A stretch of DNA of 64,000 nucleotides from Bradyrhizobium algeriense (GCF_003062295.1 NZ_PYCN01000008.1:186001-250000); one strand, 5' to 3'. Positions 1-8,814 are shown, counted from the stretch's first letter. The notes: generated from the sequence alone by a model not told the origin. Program-made: numbers and translations.

Positions 1-100
1 TCAAACCCACTCTCTCGTCAATGCGAACGAAGCGACGTTGTCCGCCGCAGGTTGGGCTGCGCCGGACAAGTCGCGGCTTACGCTGGTGATAACGTGGACA

Positions 101-247
101 TCAGCAGTGGCTATCCCGCACCAGTTCCGGGCCATCATTCGCCAGCGGCGGGGGGATTTGCGGTTGCTGTGGCTGGGAGGGCCGCCGATCCGGGGGCGAT
201 TTGCGCCCGGTTGCGGCAGGCTTGTCCGAGGGTTGTTCGCTGGCCAT
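101..247 (-). CDS. small hypothetical protein, 48 aa
   Basis: Short reading frame starting with ATG at 247, preceded at good distance by AGGAG. The product is hydrophilic and rich in Pro, Gln, Lys and Arg, with no membrane segment and no recognised domain, so it is probably disordered. It ends at 103 with TGA and lies upstream of nothing else visible in the window. A longer frame overlaps it in another phase (1..279) but has no ribosome site of this quality and a less natural composition. Function unknown; the call rests on the ribosome-binding site and composition alone. Confidence 0.45.
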   Translation of the reverse strand: MASEQPSDKPAATGRKSPPDRRPSQPQQPQIPPPLANDGPELVRDSHC

Positions 248-301
248 GTCGTCATACTCCTTTTTGTGCATGACAACATTTTTGCGGGTGTTGCGTTCCG
301 C

Positions 302-1159
302 TTACGCCGGATGCGCGGCGAGATGTTCCAGCATTAATTCGCATACACGTTCCGGCGCCTGATCCGCCGCAAAATGCCCGACGCCCGGAAGCACCTCGAA
401 ACGATAGGGGGCGGCGATGAAATCGACCGTGCCTTCGGCGGCGTTGCGGCCGACGGTGTCGTCGGCGTCGCCCCAGATATAAAGCGTCGGCACGCGAATC
501 GGGCCGAGTGGCCCGCGTATCGCGCCGCGGGCGCGATACCACGCGAGCGCCGCTTCCATCGCCTCCTTGTTGCCGAGCACGGCGAGATGCATCTCGATCG
601 CGTCGGCAGGGACGCCATTGGCGGTCAGACGATCGCGCAGCCATTTGGCGTCGTCGGCCAGCACGACATCGGCGGCGTCCGGTTCCAGAAACGCCTTGTG
701 GTGCTTTGAGCGTTGGGCCTGCTCGCTGTCAGCCGTCAGCGCGCGATTGAATGCGTTCGGATGCGGCCGCGAGAGAATGGTAAGCGAGGCCAGCCGCGCG
801 TGGTGGCGGTCGGCGATGCCCCAGGCGATGCTGCCGCCCCAGTCGTGGCCCACGAGATGAAAGCGGGCCTCGCCATAGCCCGCGGCCGCCACGATCGCCA
901 TCGCGTCGTCCATCAGGCGGTCGATCAAATAGCGCGAAAACTCGCGCGGATCCGGCCGGGCGCCCGGTGAATAGCCGCGCTGGCTCGGCGCAATGGCGCG
1001 ATAGCCCATGTCGCCGAGCGCCGTGACCTGGGCGCGCCAGCAATGCATCGATTCCGCAAAGCCGTGCAGCAGCAGGACCAGCGGCGCCCCTGATGTGCCG
1101 GCGGTGATGGCATCGAAGACGAGATGCGGCGCGATGGCGATTTGTTCTGATGCCGGCAT
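302..1159 (-). CDS. alpha/beta hydrolase, epoxide hydrolase / haloalkane dehalogenase type
   Basis: About 285 residues from the ATG at 1159; an upstream in-frame Met at 1204 would overlap the divergent gene and is less likely. The alpha/beta-hydrolase core is plain: oxyanion-hole HGF near residue 33, nucleophile elbow GHDWGG near residue 105, an acid in the WGDADD segment, and a C-terminal GVGHF histidine. The nucleophile is Asp, not Ser, which is typical of soluble epoxide hydrolases and dehalogenases acting through an ester intermediate, so an epoxide or halide substrate is likelier than a plain ester. Divergent from plsC. The true substrate cannot be told from sequence. Confidence 0.85.
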   Translation of the reverse strand: MPASEQIAIAPHLVFDAITAGTSGAPLVLLLHGFAESMHCWRAQVTALGDMGYRAIAPSQRGYSPGARPDPREFSRYLIDRLMDDAMAIVAAAGYGEARFHLVGHDWGGSIAWGIADRHHARLASLTILSRPHPNAFNRALTADSEQAQRSKHHKAFLEPDAADVVLADDAKWLRDRLTANGVPADAIEMHLAVLGNKEAMEAALAWYRARGAIRGPLGPIRVPTLYIWGDADDTVGRNAAEGTVDFIAAPYRFEVLPGVGHFAADQAPERVCELMLEHLAAHPA

Positions 1160-1285
1160 GAGGCGATCCTGGACGGGCAATCGGGCCGATCCGTGGTGAG
1201 ACATATTTCAGTGGGGTGGCCGGAATTGTGCAACCCGGGAAAAGTGCTGTATTGGAAGCCGCATAGAGGCCCGAGGGACGGACGT

Positions 1286-2038
1286 TTGCATTATCTGAGG
1301 TCTATACTATTCGATGCCGCCGTAGTGATCCTGACGGTCGTCGTTTCGCTATCGGTGCCGTTGATGTCGCTGTTCAACGCGAGCAGCGCGACCGTGCGTG
1401 CGGTCTCCCAGGTATGGGCCAACGGCATCCTGTTTCTGATGAAGTACGTGGTGGGGCTGGATTATCGCATCGAAGGGTGGGAGCACGTTCCCGATGGACC
1501 CTGCATCATCGCCTGCAATCATCAATCGCTGTGGGAAACAGCCGCGCTCTGCGTGATCTTTCCGGACGCCAGCATCGTCGCCAAGAAGGAGTTGAGGAAG
1601 CTCCCGCTCGTTGGTTGGTTTCTGGAGCGCTATCCGATGATCCTGGTCGATCGCTCGGCTGGCCGCCAGGCGCTGCGCCAGATGGTCGATGAAGCCAGGC
1701 GCGCGGTCGGCGAGGGGCGCAAGGTGCTGTTGTTTCCGCAAGGCACGCGTCAGGCGATCGACGAGCCTGTGAAGTTCCAGTCTGCCGGCATCTCTGCGCT
1801 CTACACCAATCTCGACGTCCCCGTCGTGCCAGCCGCGTGCAATTCCGGCCTGTTCTGGGACAAGAAGAAGCTGACGATGCACTCAGGCATCATCACACTG
1901 TCGTTTCTGCCGCCGATCGCGCCGGGCTTGCCGCGCAAGGAATTTCAGGAAAACATGGAGCGGATGATTGCCGAGGAGGCGAGCCGCCTGCTCACGGTCA
2001 GCGAGGCGAAGGTTTCGCGTCGGCCCCCGACGCGATGA
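1286..2038 (+). CDS. plsC: 1-acyl-sn-glycerol-3-phosphate acyltransferase (PlsC family)
   Basis: Membrane-bound acyltransferase that adds the second acyl chain to lysophosphatidic acid, giving phosphatidic acid for phospholipid synthesis. The N-terminus has a hydrophobic anchor, followed by the catalytic NHQSLWET block (HX4E, the variant seen in many proteobacterial PlsC proteins in place of HX4D) and FPQGTR, which corresponds to the substrate-binding FPEGTR motif. I chose the TTG start at 1286, with GAGGGA just upstream, giving about 250 residues as usual for the family. The frame stays open back to a GTG at 1193 inside the divergent hydrolase, and a GTG at 1244 is a second alternative. No operon partner is obvious. 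Confidence 0.88.
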   Translation: MHYLRSILFDAAVVILTVVVSLSVPLMSLFNASSATVRAVSQVWANGILFLMKYVVGLDYRIEGWEHVPDGPCIIACNHQSLWETAALCVIFPDASIVAKKELRKLPLVGWFLERYPMILVDRSAGRQALRQMVDEARRAVGEGRKVLLFPQGTRQAIDEPVKFQSAGISALYTNLDVPVVPAACNSGLFWDKKKLTMHSGIITLSFLPPIAPGLPRKEFQENMERMIAEEASRLLTVSEAKVSRRPPTR

Positions 2039-2049
2039 GACCACATCGC

Positions 2050-2631
2050 TTAGCCAGCACGACGTCCGGCGATCCAGCCCGCCAGCGGTGCCAGGAAAGC
2101 CAGGCACCAGACGAACTGCGCAATTGGCGGAGCTACCAACGCCACGGCGGTCCCGAGGACGAACACGAACACCGGAAACAGCGCTGTCGTGAGCAAATGC
2201 GGATCGCTGCGGCCCCTGAGCGCAAGAACCCATAGCACCGCGTTCAGCACGGCGATGATGGTCAGGTGAAACCCGTAGAGAACAGCCAGCACGCCATCGA
2301 GCCGGTAGGCGCCGTAGAGTCCGTTCGTCACCGGCAGGATGATGATCGAGAGCAGAAAAAACAGATTGAGAAACACCACGCCTCGGCCGCCTTCCGGCGC
2401 AACCGCGAGCCGGCGGTGATGGCTGAACCAGAACATGCCGGCGACGATGAAGCTGATCATCAGTGCGATGACCGGTTGCGCATAAACGCGCATCAGGTCG
2501 TGCCAGTCGGGCGCCTGCTTGAAGCTGGAGGCCTTTGGCAAATCATAGGCGAGCAGTGTCATGGCAACGCCAAAGATGGTGTTGCTCAGCATCTCCAGCC
2601 GGCGCATTTCGAAAAGACCGATTTGCGGCAT
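2050..2631 (-). CDS. TMEM175 / DUF1211 family integral membrane protein
   Basis: About 193 residues with several hydrophobic helices (five to six predicted by eye). The N-terminal block RRLEMLSNTIFGVAMTLL matches the first-helix signature of the DUF1211/TMEM175 family (usually R-x-E-x-[FL]-S-[DN]-x-[IV]-[FI]), whose characterised members are lysosomal or bacterial potassium channels. The start at 2631 puts this helix close to the N-terminus; the frame runs back to 2673 over an Arg run that looks non-coding. Convergent with plsC with only 11 bases between stop codons. Channel activity is a family inference. Confidence 0.75.
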   Translation of the reverse strand: MPQIGLFEMRRLEMLSNTIFGVAMTLLAYDLPKASSFKQAPDWHDLMRVYAQPVIALMISFIVAGMFWFSHHRRLAVAPEGGRGVVFLNLFFLLSIIILPVTNGLYGAYRLDGVLAVLYGFHLTIIAVLNAVLWVLALRGRSDPHLLTTALFPVFVFVLGTAVALVAPPIAQFVWCLAFLAPLAGWIAGRRAG

Positions 2632-2699
2632 ATGCCCCCGTACGTCACCAGTCCGTCGTCGCCTTCGCTTCACTCAGGCTATGCCGGATCCGACCTTCC

Positions 2700-2831
2700 G
2701 GTCGTCGCGTGGCTGCGCCACGCGTAGCCCGTCAGGGCGTGGCTTGCCAAGCCGTAGCTCGCGGAGGCAAAGCCCGCCTTCGCCTGTCGGCTTCGGCGCG
2801 GCAGCCTTCACTCGCTTTGCGAGCGAAGGCT
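2700..2831. repeat. repeat-rich tail and hairpin downstream of tRNA-Leu
   Basis: The stretch next to the 3' end of the tRNA contains repeated CGTAGC/GGCGTGGC-type words and ends with a strong hairpin at 2803-2831 (AGCCTTC ... CTCGC, loop TTT, GCGAG ... GAAGGCT). No coding frame is convincing here. It resembles the palindromic dispersed elements common in Bradyrhizobium and may also serve as the tRNA transcript's 3' structure; no T-run follows. Confidence 0.45.
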
Positions 2832-2917
2832 GGTGCGGGCGGTGGGACTCGAACCCACACGACGTTGCCATCGAGGGATTTTAAGTCCCTTGCGTCTACC
2901 AGTTCCGCCACGTCCGC
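2831..2917 (-). tRNA. tRNA-Leu (anticodon UAA)
   Basis: Read on the minus strand, the segment folds as a class II tRNA: D arm with GGTAGA, anticodon stem GGGA/TCCC around a CTTAAAA loop (anticodon TAA), long variable arm, T arm GTGGG-TTCGAGT-CCCAC, and encoded CCA at 2831-2833. The long variable arm and anticodon identify leucine. The acceptor stem GCGGACG / CGCCCGC has one A-C mismatch at the fifth pair. The mature 5' end is at 2917. Confidence 0.93.
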
Positions 2918-3104
2918 TTAGTCTCAGAAGATCAGATACTTAGCGCGTTTTCCGGAGAAGTGGAATTGGGATGGTCTCTGGCCAAAACGCCCCCCACCTT
3001 TAAGTGAGCGCGCCGCCAAAGCAAAGCCTCAATGCGGACACTTGGGGTGTTTACCTGCGGCGAGCTTTAGGCAATCTCAACATAATCCACTTAACGAAGG
3101 TCCG

Positions 3105-3545
3105 ATGCCCAACTCGCTGTCCCATCGCCGGTTATTCTCGCACAGCCTTGCCGCGCTGGCGCTGGTTGCGCTCGGGGCCGGCCTGTCCGGCTGCGCCGGG
3201 ATGAGCGACACCATTTCCCCGGCCTTCGCCGACCCCGCCAAGTACGATCTCTACGATTGCAAACAGCTCGAGCCCGAGCGCAAGAGCCTTGCCGCCCGCA
3301 CCGCGGAGGTGCAGGGGCTGATGACAAAGGCCGAAACCGGCGTTGCCGGCTCCGTGGTGGCGGAGATGGCCTATCGCAATGACTACATTGCGCTGCGCGG
3401 ACAGTCGAAGCTGGCCGATGAAGCCTGGCAGAAGAACAGGTGCCAGGAACCGAAACCGGAAGCCAGGCCAGCGCCGGTGCCGCCATCGATCGCGGCTCCC
3501 GCTGCCAAGGGCAGCCGTTCGAAGGCTAGCCGTAGCGCGAATTAA
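3105..3545 (+). CDS. putative lipoprotein, 146 aa
   Basis: Start chosen at the ATG at 3105, preceded by GAAGG, because it places a basic N-region and hydrophobic stretch right before the lipobox LSGC near residue 27. The mature part has two further Cys and a helical region (residues about 50-110), then a Pro/Ala/Lys/Ser-rich tail. Signal peptidase II processing and envelope location are likely. No domain is recognised and the function is unknown. Convergent with the FAD monooxygenase; a palindromic repeat lies between the two stops. Confidence 0.8.
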   Translation: MPNSLSHRRLFSHSLAALALVALGAGLSGCAGMSDTISPAFADPAKYDLYDCKQLEPERKSLAARTAEVQGLMTKAETGVAGSVVAEMAYRNDYIALRGQSKLADEAWQKNRCQEPKPEARPAPVPPSIAAPAAKGSRSKASRSAN

Positions 3546-3548
3546 GGT

Positions 3549-3582
3549 ATCGTAGCCCGGATGGAGCGAAGCGTAATCCGGA
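3549..3582. repeat. REP-like palindrome between convergent genes
   Basis: The unit carries CCGGAT and its inverse ATCCGG flanking GGAGCGAAGCGTA. It has the form of the short interspersed palindromes abundant in Bradyrhizobium intergenic DNA. It sits exactly between two convergent stop codons, where it may also act as a bidirectional transcription brake. Confidence 0.5.
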
Positions 3583-3601
3583 GGCCGTAGAGCCCGCGGA
3601 T

Positions 3602-4804
3602 TCACACCCGCCAGTCATAGATCCAGTCCTGCCGCGCCAGCATGCGCTGCGGGCCCATCGCCTTGATGGCGACGTCGCGCGCCAGCGCCAGCGGTCCGGT
3701 GAGATGATAGATGCGCCCCTGTTGCCGTGCGGCGCGCTGCACGCGCAGCACGCGGCCGCGCCGCAGCCGGGCATAATGCTTCAGAGTCGCCGGGATGCCC
3801 GCGATATTGCCGCCCGGGCTTTCGCTTAAGGATTTGGCGAGCACGGCGGCGTCCTCGATCGCCATTCCCGCGCCCTGCGCGGCAAACGGCAGCATTGCAT
3901 GCGCGGCGTCGCCGAGCAGCGCGATCGCACCGTCCGTCCATTCGCCGATGTCGGGCAGGGTGAACAGCGCCCATCGCCGCCACCCGTCGACGGCGCCGAT
4001 CAGCATCCGCGCGGTCGCGGGCCAGCGCTGCGAGGCGAACGCGCTCTTGAGTTCGTTGGCATCGCCGGGTGCGCTCCAGCCCGGCCTGTTCCAGGTTCCC
4101 GGCACGATCGCCACCACGTTGATCTGCCGCGCCGCCGAGATCGGGTAGGCAACCAGATGCGCGTCCGGCCCCATCCAGAGCTGCACCCGCGGCGCGGTAT
4201 ATTCGCGCGGCAGCGTCGTCGCATCGAGGGTTCCGCGCCAGGCGATCAGGCCGGAAAACTGCGGTTGCACCGCCGGGAACAAATGGTTCCGTACCGCCGA
4301 CCAGATGCCATCGGCGCCGATCAGCGCCACGGCCAGTTCCTGTTGGCGTGCATTGCCGCGGCGCTGGACCACGGTCAGCCCCTTGGCGTGCGAGGTCACG
4401 TCCTCGAACTGGCAGCCGAGCCGCAGATCGATGTCCGGATGGTCGTTGACCTCCGCCTGAAGGGCGCCTTGCAGATCGGCGCGGTGCATCACCCAATAGG
4501 GCGCGCCGGCGCGAAGGCTGGCGGCTTCGCCGAGCGGCAGGCGGGCGATCTCGCCACCCGCCCGCGCACTCATGATGTTGATGGCCTCGGGCGTCACGGC
4601 ACGCGGCGCAAGCCGCGACCGCAGGCCGAGGTCGACCAGGATGCGGCTGGCGTTGGGCGAAAGCTGCAGCCCGGCACCGGCTTCCTCCAGCCGTTCGGCC
4701 TTCTCCAGAATGATGACGCGGAAGCCTTTCGCGGCGAGCGAAAGCGCTGCCGTCAGTCCCCCGATCCCGGCACCAGCAACGATGATGGTGCGCGCGGCAG
4801 CCAC
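3602..4804 (-). CDS. FAD-dependent aromatic monooxygenase (salicylate hydroxylase-like)
   Basis: A 400-residue group A flavoprotein hydroxylase. It has the N-terminal dinucleotide motif GAGIGG (about residues 11-16), the middle DG motif in ADGIWSAVR that contacts FAD and NAD(P)H, and the C-terminal GDAAHAMLPFAAQG motif that binds the ribityl chain. The overall pattern fits salicylate or 3-hydroxybenzoate hydroxylases, which use NAD(P)H and O2 to hydroxylate an aromatic ring. The ATG at 4804 is 7 bases downstream of the zf-CHCC gene stop, so the two are probably cotranscribed. The actual substrate cannot be deduced; ubiquinone-type hydroxylation is a less likely alternative. Confidence 0.85.
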   Translation of the reverse strand: MAAARTIIVAGAGIGGLTAALSLAAKGFRVIILEKAERLEEAGAGLQLSPNASRILVDLGLRSRLAPRAVTPEAINIMSARAGGEIARLPLGEAASLRAGAPYWVMHRADLQGALQAEVNDHPDIDLRLGCQFEDVTSHAKGLTVVQRRGNARQQELAVALIGADGIWSAVRNHLFPAVQPQFSGLIAWRGTLDATTLPREYTAPRVQLWMGPDAHLVAYPISAARQINVVAIVPGTWNRPGWSAPGDANELKSAFASQRWPATARMLIGAVDGWRRWALFTLPDIGEWTDGAIALLGDAAHAMLPFAAQGAGMAIEDAAVLAKSLSESPGGNIAGIPATLKHYARLRRGRVLRVQRAARQQGRIYHLTGPLALARDVAIKAMGPQRMLARQDWIYDWRV

Positions 4805-4811
4805 CGAAAGG

Positions 4812-5057
4812 TCAGGCGACCTTGTCCTTCAGGACGCATTCCGGCGGGCGGGCCTCACCCGCGGCGAGGTCGGCGGCAAAGCGGTACAGCGTCGAGCAAT
4901 AGGGGCAGATGATCTCGTTATCGTTGCCGAGGTCGAGGAACACGTGCGGATGGTCGAACGGCGGGTTGGCGCCCACGCACATGAATTCCTGCGAGCCGAT
5001 TTCGATCACCGAGACTCCGGCGTCGTTATGGAAATGCGGAACGACATGGTCGGACAT
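4812..5057 (-). CDS. zinc-finger domain protein, zf-CHCC (NDUFS6-like)
   Basis: Small 81-residue protein starting at the ATG at 5057. The C-terminal half has the zf-CHCC pattern: a Cys in EFMCVG, a conserved HPHVFLDLG stretch, then CPYCSTLYRF. This is the fold of the 13-kDa complex I accessory subunit (NDUFS6) and its alphaproteobacterial homologues, which bind one zinc. A role in complex I assembly or stability is the family expectation but is not shown here. It lies just upstream of the monooxygenase with a 7-base gap. Confidence 0.85.
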   Translation of the reverse strand: MSDHVVPHFHNDAGVSVIEIGSQEFMCVGANPPFDHPHVFLDLGNDNEIICPYCSTLYRFAADLAAGEARPPECVLKDKVA

Positions 5058-5321
5058 CAGTTTCACCTTGGATAGCAACGACGGGCGCACGCAATCAACG
5101 CGACGCGGCAATTTCGAATGCCGCGCACCATCCATAATGGCGGGTGCCGATGATTCCTAGAGCCGATTCTTGGAGCCGATTCGGGAGGTCCCGCCGCACA
5201 TCTGCTCATGCAAATTCGACACAATCTTGTCGTGGGAGAAAAGCCCTTCTTTCGTCGGGGCAGTTGTGTCTTAAAAACGGCATACCATCTTGAGAAAGAC
5301 GAAAACATTGGGCTTTTTGGG

Positions 5322-6482
5322 ATGAGGCGGTTGCGGGTCGGTTCGACGCTGGCAGGGGCGTTAGGGCGCATGGCGCTCAGCGTGGCGGTGTGCGCGGCGC
5401 TGTGGCCGCACGCCCGAGAGGCCACAGCCATTCTGGCGGCGCAGGACGACCCTGCGGTGCTGTCCGATATCCACATCAATTCGGCCCTGCGGAGCAATCA
5501 GTCGTTGGTCGCCGACCATATCGAGGCGGCGCTCGCGGAGGGTGATTCCGATCTCGCCAACAGTTTCGTCGAACTCGCCCGCGACAAGGGCATTCTCGTC
5601 AGCGACAAACTGTCGAAGCGCGTCAGCGACGCCGTTACCGACGCGGGTTCGGCTTCGCATTTTGCCAAGCGCTTTGCCACCGGTCTGGTGACCGGTAGGA
5701 CCGACGACGTCGCGAGCCTGTCGGGCACGGTCGCCGGCGATCTCTTCGTGTACGGCGATATCAGGGACGTCGTGCGCGAGGGCAAGCATCTGGCGACGGG
5801 CGAGGACGTGGACCGGCTGGTGCTGGGCCTGGCGACGGTAGGGCTCGCAGTGACCGCCGCGACCTACGTGTCTGTCGGCGGCGTCGGCCCGGTGCGCGCC
5901 GGCCTCAGCATGGTCAAGGGAGCCCGCAAGGTCGGACGGCTGGGCGAGGGGCTGACGCAATGGGCCGGGCGTTCGGTGCGCGAGGTCGTCGATGCGCCCG
6001 TCCTGCAACAGGCGGTCGCGAAGGGCTCGGTGCTGCGGCCGGGCGAGACCATTACCGCGATCAAGGCGGCGTTCCGTGCCGAGAAGGCCGGTGCGCTGGT
6101 GCGGCTGGCGAAAGACGTCGGACGCGTCGGCGAAAAGATCGGCACGCGCGGGGCGCTCGATACGCTGCGCATCGCGCAAGGGCCGAAAGACGTCGCGCGT
6201 GCCGCACGGCTTGCCGAATCCAAGGGCGGCCAGACCCGCGCGATTCTGAAAGTGCTCGGCCGCGGCGCGCTGCTGCTGGCGACCGGCGCCTTCAATCTGA
6301 CGATGTGGCTGTTCGGTGCGCTGTTGGCGCTGTTCGGTTTTCTGTCGTCGATCAAGGCGACCACCGAGCGGGCCACCGAAGCGTGGCTGCGTCGCAAGAA
6401 GGCGCGGCGATTGAGACGGCAGGCGGCGGCAGCATGCTCGCCGTCCGGCCCGGCTCTGGCGGGCGCTGTCGCGCAAGGCTAG
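5322..6482 (+). CDS. conserved membrane-associated protein of unknown function
   Basis: About 386 residues. A signal-like hydrophobic segment at residues about 10-30 is followed by a helical Ala-rich region, a hydrophobic stretch around residues 165-195, and a C-terminal membrane hairpin (GALLLATGAFNLTMWLFGALLALFGF) ending in a very basic tail. No domain is recognised. The start is uncertain: ATG 5322 sits just before the hydrophobic N-terminus, while the frame opens back to an ATG at 5208. It overlaps no neighbour and is followed at 56 bases by a hydrolase on the same strand. Confidence 0.7.
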   Translation: MRRLRVGSTLAGALGRMALSVAVCAALWPHAREATAILAAQDDPAVLSDIHINSALRSNQSLVADHIEAALAEGDSDLANSFVELARDKGILVSDKLSKRVSDAVTDAGSASHFAKRFATGLVTGRTDDVASLSGTVAGDLFVYGDIRDVVREGKHLATGEDVDRLVLGLATVGLAVTAATYVSVGGVGPVRAGLSMVKGARKVGRLGEGLTQWAGRSVREVVDAPVLQQAVAKGSVLRPGETITAIKAAFRAEKAGALVRLAKDVGRVGEKIGTRGALDTLRIAQGPKDVARAARLAESKGGQTRAILKVLGRGALLLATGAFNLTMWLFGALLALFGFLSSIKATTERATEAWLRRKKARRLRRQAAAACSPSGPALAGAVAQG

Positions 6483-6538
6483 ACTTCGAAGGCTAGACTT
6501 GCAGTCATTGCAAGATCGCCCATTCCGATCCCCAAAAC

Positions 6539-7303
6539 ATGGAACTGATGATGCCGAGTTTTCACAACGGCGCTGTCGAAATTGCCTATCTCGACGAAGG
6601 CGAGGGCGATCCGATCGTTCTCGTGCATGGCTTCGCCTCCAGCAAGAACGTCAATTGGGTCTATCCGACCTGGGTTTCCGATCTGAGGAAAGACGGCCGC
6701 CGCGTGATCGCGCTCGACAATCGCGGCCACGGCGATTCCGAAAAGCTGTACGATTCCGCTGATTACGAAATTGCGATCATGGCAAGCGACGTCGTCGCGC
6801 TGCTGGATCATCTGGGAATCGAACGCGCCGACATCATGGGCTATTCGCTGGGATCGCGAATGACGGCGATCCTGGCGCGCGAGCAGCCGCAGCGGCTGCG
6901 CTCGGCGATCCTCGGCGGCATCGGGATCGGGCTGATCGAGGGCGGCGGCCCCGGTGAGAACGTGGCCATAGCGCTGGAGGCGCCGTCGCTGGAGGACGTC
7001 ACCGACCCGGTCGGGCGGACGTTTCGCGCTTTCGCCGACCAGACCCGCTCCGACCGCCGCGCGCTTGCGGCCTGCCTGCGCGGTTCGCGGCGGCTGATGA
7101 CATCGGAGGAGGCCGCCGGGATCGGCGTGCCGGTCCTGATCGCGGTCGGCACCAGGGACGAGATCGCGGGCTCAGCCGCGGCGCTCAGGAAAATCATTCC
7201 GGGCGCCGAGGTGCTCGACATTCCGAACCGCGATCACATGCGCGCCGTCGGCGACAAGGTCTACAAGGTCGGCGTCACCGACTTCCTGTCGCGGCGGCAA
7301 TGA
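6539..7303 (+). CDS. alpha/beta hydrolase (serine type)
   Basis: 254 residues with a clear alpha/beta hydrolase fold: HGFASS oxyanion region near residue 31, nucleophile elbow GYSLGS near residue 100, Asp in VGTRDE near residue 205, and His in RDHM near residue 233. It is a small serine hydrolase or esterase of unknown substrate. Three closely spaced Met codons (6539, 6548, 6551) leave the exact start open. The last 132 bases overlap the 3' end of the convergent membrane-protein frame, which is unusual. Confidence 0.82.
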   Translation: MELMMPSFHNGAVEIAYLDEGEGDPIVLVHGFASSKNVNWVYPTWVSDLRKDGRRVIALDNRGHGDSEKLYDSADYEIAIMASDVVALLDHLGIERADIMGYSLGSRMTAILAREQPQRLRSAILGGIGIGLIEGGGPGENVAIALEAPSLEDVTDPVGRTFRAFADQTRSDRRALAACLRGSRRLMTSEEAAGIGVPVLIAVGTRDEIAGSAAALRKIIPGAEVLDIPNRDHMRAVGDKVYKVGVTDFLSRRQ

Positions 7304-8671
7304 GCGCTCGCGCGCGTCACCGGTGAAATGCCGGATCGCCGCGATCAGAACCACCGTGGTCGCAAGCCATGCCATGCGCACGCCGTAACGATCGTGCGGG
7401 CCTGATATCACGGCACAGATGAACGCGTTGCCGAGCACGGCGAGCGTGACCGTTCCGGCGAGCAAGGTGAGATCGTCGAGCGGCCGGCGCAGCACGCCGT
7501 GGCCGAACAGGATCGCGGCCAGCAGCATCGAGGCCAGCGCGACGGGAACGTGAATCCGGTTGATTGCGGTGAAATCGAAATGCCAGCGCTGCTGCTGCGC
7601 CGCGCGCATCGGCTTCACCTGCGCGGGAAGAAAGCGCTCGACGATGCCGTAGGTATGGCCGAGCCAGCCATTGGTGCCTTCGCCGGTTCCTGCCTGGACC
7701 AGTTGCTGCACCGTGGCCGTCAGCGCCGCCTTGGCCTGCCAGGCTGGATACTCCGCGAGCGAATGCAACACGATAAAGCTCATCTCGTCGTTCAGTCCCT
7801 GAAAGCGGCCGAGCGTGTTGAACATGCTGCTGCCCCATAGGAACTGGTCGGCGGTGGCGGGCAGTTGATCGCGATAGGGGCAGAGCTTGAAATTCTGCTT
7901 CGGACAATGATCGCGCAAGTACTGAGCGACGATCCCATCCTGCAGCATCCGTCCGAAGGCGACGCCGTAACCGCCGGGCGTCCACGCCAGCTTTCCGGAA
8001 AATGCGAAATTGGTCGACAGTAATAACGCAGCTCCAGCGACGATGGTGAGGCTGCCCTGCGTCAATCCGGAAACGGAAATCCGCCCGCGCAGAAAGGGAC
8101 GCGCGATCCAGCCGAGGCAGCACAGGCCCAGCAGCACCGCGAGCGTTGCACTGTGCGTCGCGGCGGCGAAAGCGGTGAGACCGAACAGCAGGCATTTTTC
8201 CGGGATCGATGTCCGCTCGCCATGCGCTACCAGCATGAAGAGCGCCAGCACCGACAGGCCGGCGAAAATGTCGGTCAGCAGCGTGCTGGCGAGCCACGGC
8301 AGCGAGGTGGTCAGGACCAGCACGAGGCTCATGGCCAGCAGCCGCAACGGCTGGGACTGGCCGAGCACGCGCAGCGTCAACTGCAGGATCCACAACGTCG
8401 CCAGCGCGTTGAACCCGAGGTTGATCCAGAAGCTCGAATCCTCGCCGAAATGGAGATAGAGGCCGAACGTCGTGGAGCGGCTTGGCACCAGATAGCCTTC
8501 ATACCACCGCGCCAGGTAGCCGCCGGTATCCCACTGGAGCAGGGGATAGCCATTCCACAGGGCGGGGGCCAGCAACATCAACGGGATGGCGATGGCGGCG
8601 ATCCAGGCCGACCGCGAATCCGCAGCGGTCCGCGCCCGCAATATCTGCGTGCTGGTGTGGCTTTCCCCCAT
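7172..8671 (-). CDS. large integral membrane protein, possible glycosyltransferase-like
   Basis: About 499 residues from the ATG at 8671; the frame is open to 8875 but the extra N-terminus is low-complexity. At least eight hydrophobic helices are visible, with a large polar loop in the middle (about residues 245-390) containing CPKQNFKLCPYRDQLP. The topology resembles polytopic GT-C or O-antigen-polymerase-like proteins, but no catalytic motif is certain. The C-terminal tail of about 44 residues is hydrophilic and lies inside the antisense of the convergent hydrolase, so it may be a read-through extension of a shorter ancestral protein. Confidence 0.7.
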   Translation of the reverse strand: MGESHTSTQILRARTAADSRSAWIAAIAIPLMLLAPALWNGYPLLQWDTGGYLARWYEGYLVPSRSTTFGLYLHFGEDSSFWINLGFNALATLWILQLTLRVLGQSQPLRLLAMSLVLVLTTSLPWLASTLLTDIFAGLSVLALFMLVAHGERTSIPEKCLLFGLTAFAAATHSATLAVLLGLCCLGWIARPFLRGRISVSGLTQGSLTIVAGAALLLSTNFAFSGKLAWTPGGYGVAFGRMLQDGIVAQYLRDHCPKQNFKLCPYRDQLPATADQFLWGSSMFNTLGRFQGLNDEMSFIVLHSLAEYPAWQAKAALTATVQQLVQAGTGEGTNGWLGHTYGIVERFLPAQVKPMRAAQQQRWHFDFTAINRIHVPVALASMLLAAILFGHGVLRRPLDDLTLLAGTVTLAVLGNAFICAVISGPHDRYGVRMAWLATTVVLIAAIRHFTGDARERSLPPRQEVGDADLVDLVADGAHVIAVRNVEHLGARNDFPERRG

Positions 8672-8814
8672 CAGGGCAGCATCTGCCGAATGACGGGTCC
8701 GCCGAAATTCACCAATAGTCGGACGCCGGCCGGCTTGATTTCCCGAAATCGCTGACCACCTTGAACTGACCCCAGGGGGCATTCGGCGGGGGTTTACTTT
8801 GCCGAAGCCTGCCG

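Noticed and set aside
1-279. 92-residue frame at the left edge
   Set aside because: A 48-residue frame in another phase has a better ribosome site and more natural composition; both cannot be real over their shared length.
2925-3000. Second copy of the repeat at 11469-11577
   Set aside because: Only short words (GCGTTTTC, AGAAGTGG) are shared; too weak to list as a repeat.
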